From positions 1 to 14,637 of the forward strand of contig DWUQ01000021.1 in the NCBI GenBank assembly GCA_019120675.1: a stretch of DNA of 14,637 bases. The letters run 5' to 3'. The DNA is from Candidatus Paenalcaligenes intestinipullorum. GTDB taxonomy: Bacteria; Pseudomonadota; Gammaproteobacteria; Burkholderiales; Burkholderiaceae_B. Position numbers and translations under genes: made by a program. Under the pieces are notes generated by a model. The model made no database searches and was not told the DNA's origin. It saw nothing but the letters and a program-made list of their open reading frames with translations. Below are positions 13,602 through 14,637 of the stretch, piece after piece. The first letter of the stretch is position 1. Each line of letters opens with the position of its first letter.

Positions 13602-13606
13602 AAACT

Positions 13607-13638
13607 AAAAAGCCTGTGTTGGCGAAACACAGGCTTTT
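13607..13638 (-). terminator. Rho-independent terminator of etfA
   Basis: A 13-bp stem (AAAAGCCTGTGTT / AACACAGGCTTTT) with a 5-base loop lies directly after the etfA stop; on the minus strand it ends in TTTTTAG. It should stop most etfBA transcripts before the acyl-CoA dehydrogenase gene, which then needs its own promoter in the remaining gap. Confidence 0.85.
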
Positions 13639-13641
13639 ATT

Positions 13642-14571
13642 TTAGAGAGCTTGAGTCAGCTCGGGTAAGACATCAAAAACGTCAGCAACGAGGCCATAAT
13701 CGGCCACGCTAAAAATTGCGGCATCGGGATCTTTGTTGACAGCAACGATGACTTTGGAGTCTTTCATGCCGGCCAAGTGCTGAATCGCTCCCGACACGCC
13801 AAAAGCCATATACAGCTGAGGCGCAACAATTTTGCCTGTTTGCCCAACTTGCCAGTCGTTAGGAGCATAGCCTGCATCCACCGCGGCACGTGAGGCTCCA
13901 ATCGCCGCACCAAGCTTGTCTGCCAGAGGCTCAAGCAGTTTGAAGTTTTCAGCACTGCCTAGCCCACGACCACCCGCAATCACCACCGAAGCTGCGGCCA
14001 AATCGGGACGATCGGATTGATCTAGCTCACGTTTTACAAACTGTACCGTTGTAAACCCAGCTTGTGGAGTGAGCGTGACGATTTCTGCACTCCCCCCTTC
14101 GGCGTTGGCGCTTTCAAAAGCGGTCGTACGAATGGTGAGGACTTTTTTAGCGTCTTGAGTTTGTACTGTGGCTAAGGCATTGCCTGCATAAATAGGATGA
14201 GTAAAGGTGTCGCTGCTTTCAATCGCCACCACATCAGAAACTTGAGCCACATCAAGCTTAGCTGCCACGCGGGGGGCGATGTTTTTGCCTGAGCTGGTGG
14301 CGGCAAAGACAATGTGCTCGTACTCATCAGCGAGACTGAGGACTTGCGCGGCGACGTTTTCGGCCAAGGCTTCAGCAAAGGCTGCGTCTTCGGCCAGCTT
14401 AACCCGTCGTACATCGGGCAACGCCGCGGCTTGCTGCGCGACCGTTTGTGCCGCTTGGCCAGCCACAAGAATATCGATCTCGGATCCAAGCTGCTTGGCT
14501 GCGGTGAGCGCATGCAACGTGGCGGCATTAAGATGATTGTTGTCGTGTTCAGCAATAATTAAAGTCGCCAT
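13642..14571 (-). CDS. etfA: Electron transfer flavoprotein alpha subunit
   Basis: FAD-carrying subunit of the ETF heterodimer that takes electrons from acyl-CoA dehydrogenases and hands them to ETF:quinone oxidoreductase. The N-terminal domain starts ATLIIAEHDNNHLNAATLHAL. The C-terminal FAD domain shows GGRGLGS (200-206), GASRAAVDAGY (225-235), QVGQTGK (241-247), GVSGAIQHLAGM (258-269) and NKDPDAAIFSVADYGLVAD (279-297), all standard. The 309-aa length is normal. Its ATG shares one base with the stop of etfB (TAATG), so the two subunits are translationally coupled in matched amounts. A strong terminator follows. Confidence 0.97.
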   Translation of the reverse strand: MATLIIAEHDNNHLNAATLHALTAAKQLGSEIDILVAGQAAQTVAQQAAALPDVRRVKLAEDAAFAEALAENVAAQVLSLADEYEHIVFAATSSGKNIAPRVAAKLDVAQVSDVVAIESSDTFTHPIYAGNALATVQTQDAKKVLTIRTTAFESANAEGGSAEIVTLTPQAGFTTVQFVKRELDQSDRPDLAAASVVIAGGRGLGSAENFKLLEPLADKLGAAIGASRAAVDAGYAPNDWQVGQTGKIVAPQLYMAFGVSGAIQHLAGMKDSKVIVAVNKDPDAAIFSVADYGLVADVFDVLPELTQAL

Positions 14572-14637
14572 TACAACACCTTTGCTTCATTTTTAAGTTT
14601 ATCAATCAATGTGGCCACATCAGGAACCATGACACCT
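14571..14637 (-). CDS. etfB: Electron transfer flavoprotein beta subunit (3' end only)
   Basis: Only the last 21 codons and stop lie in the window; the gene continues beyond the right edge. The visible end reads GVMVPDVATLIDKLKNEAKV plus a final L, the typical C-terminus of EtfB. The TAA stop overlaps the etfA ATG. Identity rests on this tail and on the invariant etfB-etfA order. Confidence 0.9.
   Translation of the reverse strand, partial: GVMVPDVATLIDKLKNEAKVL

Overview
The window reads as an ordinary chromosomal segment of a betaproteobacterium, most likely a moderate-GC member of Burkholderiales/Alcaligenaceae. That placement is an inference from protein character and gene order: the long form of QueF, the run orn-acpS-nagZ-uvrC-pgsA, an M48 peptidase next to rsgA, rplS followed by a CoA-type Nudix gene, and an etfB-etfA-acyl-CoA dehydrogenase block. 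There are no rRNA or tRNA genes, CRISPR arrays, insertion sequences or phage genes. Base composition looks even except for AT-rich intergenic stretches.

Layout. 1-251 is an AT-rich leader. 252-1073 (+) is queF (queuosine synthesis). It converges with a five-gene minus-strand cluster at 1125-5546, transcribed orn (oligoribonuclease) -> acpS (holo-ACP synthase) -> nagZ (peptidoglycan recycling) -> uvrC (nucleotide excision repair) -> pgsA (phosphatidylglycerol synthesis). The genes are tightly packed, and nagZ and uvrC overlap by 38 bases. Divergent from orn is a plus-strand pair, a CAAX-type M48 membrane metallopeptidase and rsgA (ribosome assembly GTPase), overlapping by 23 bases. rsgA converges on a Nudix CoA diphosphatase whose C-terminus appears frameshifted. 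Upstream of that lies rplS (ribosomal protein L19) with a strong rho-independent terminator and its own promoter, apparently detached from trmD.

9261-10311 (+) encodes an archaeal-style two-piece lipoate-protein ligase: a small LplB-like accessory subunit followed by the LplA catalytic subunit. Next to it, on the minus strand, is the most unusual element of the window: two near-perfect tandem LexA (SOS) boxes (10601-10638) directly in front of a 65-codon reading frame encoding a small protein with one C-terminal membrane helix. It is a candidate undescribed SOS-induced small membrane protein. Then come a 1-Cys Prx6-type peroxiredoxin, a large DmdC/FadE-like acyl-CoA dehydrogenase, etfA, and the last codons of etfB, all on the minus strand.

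How the genes work together. EtfAB carries electrons from acyl-CoA dehydrogenases such as the neighbouring one to the quinone pool, and that block is a clear functional unit. The remaining genes are mostly housekeeping genes grouped by transcription rather than pathway.
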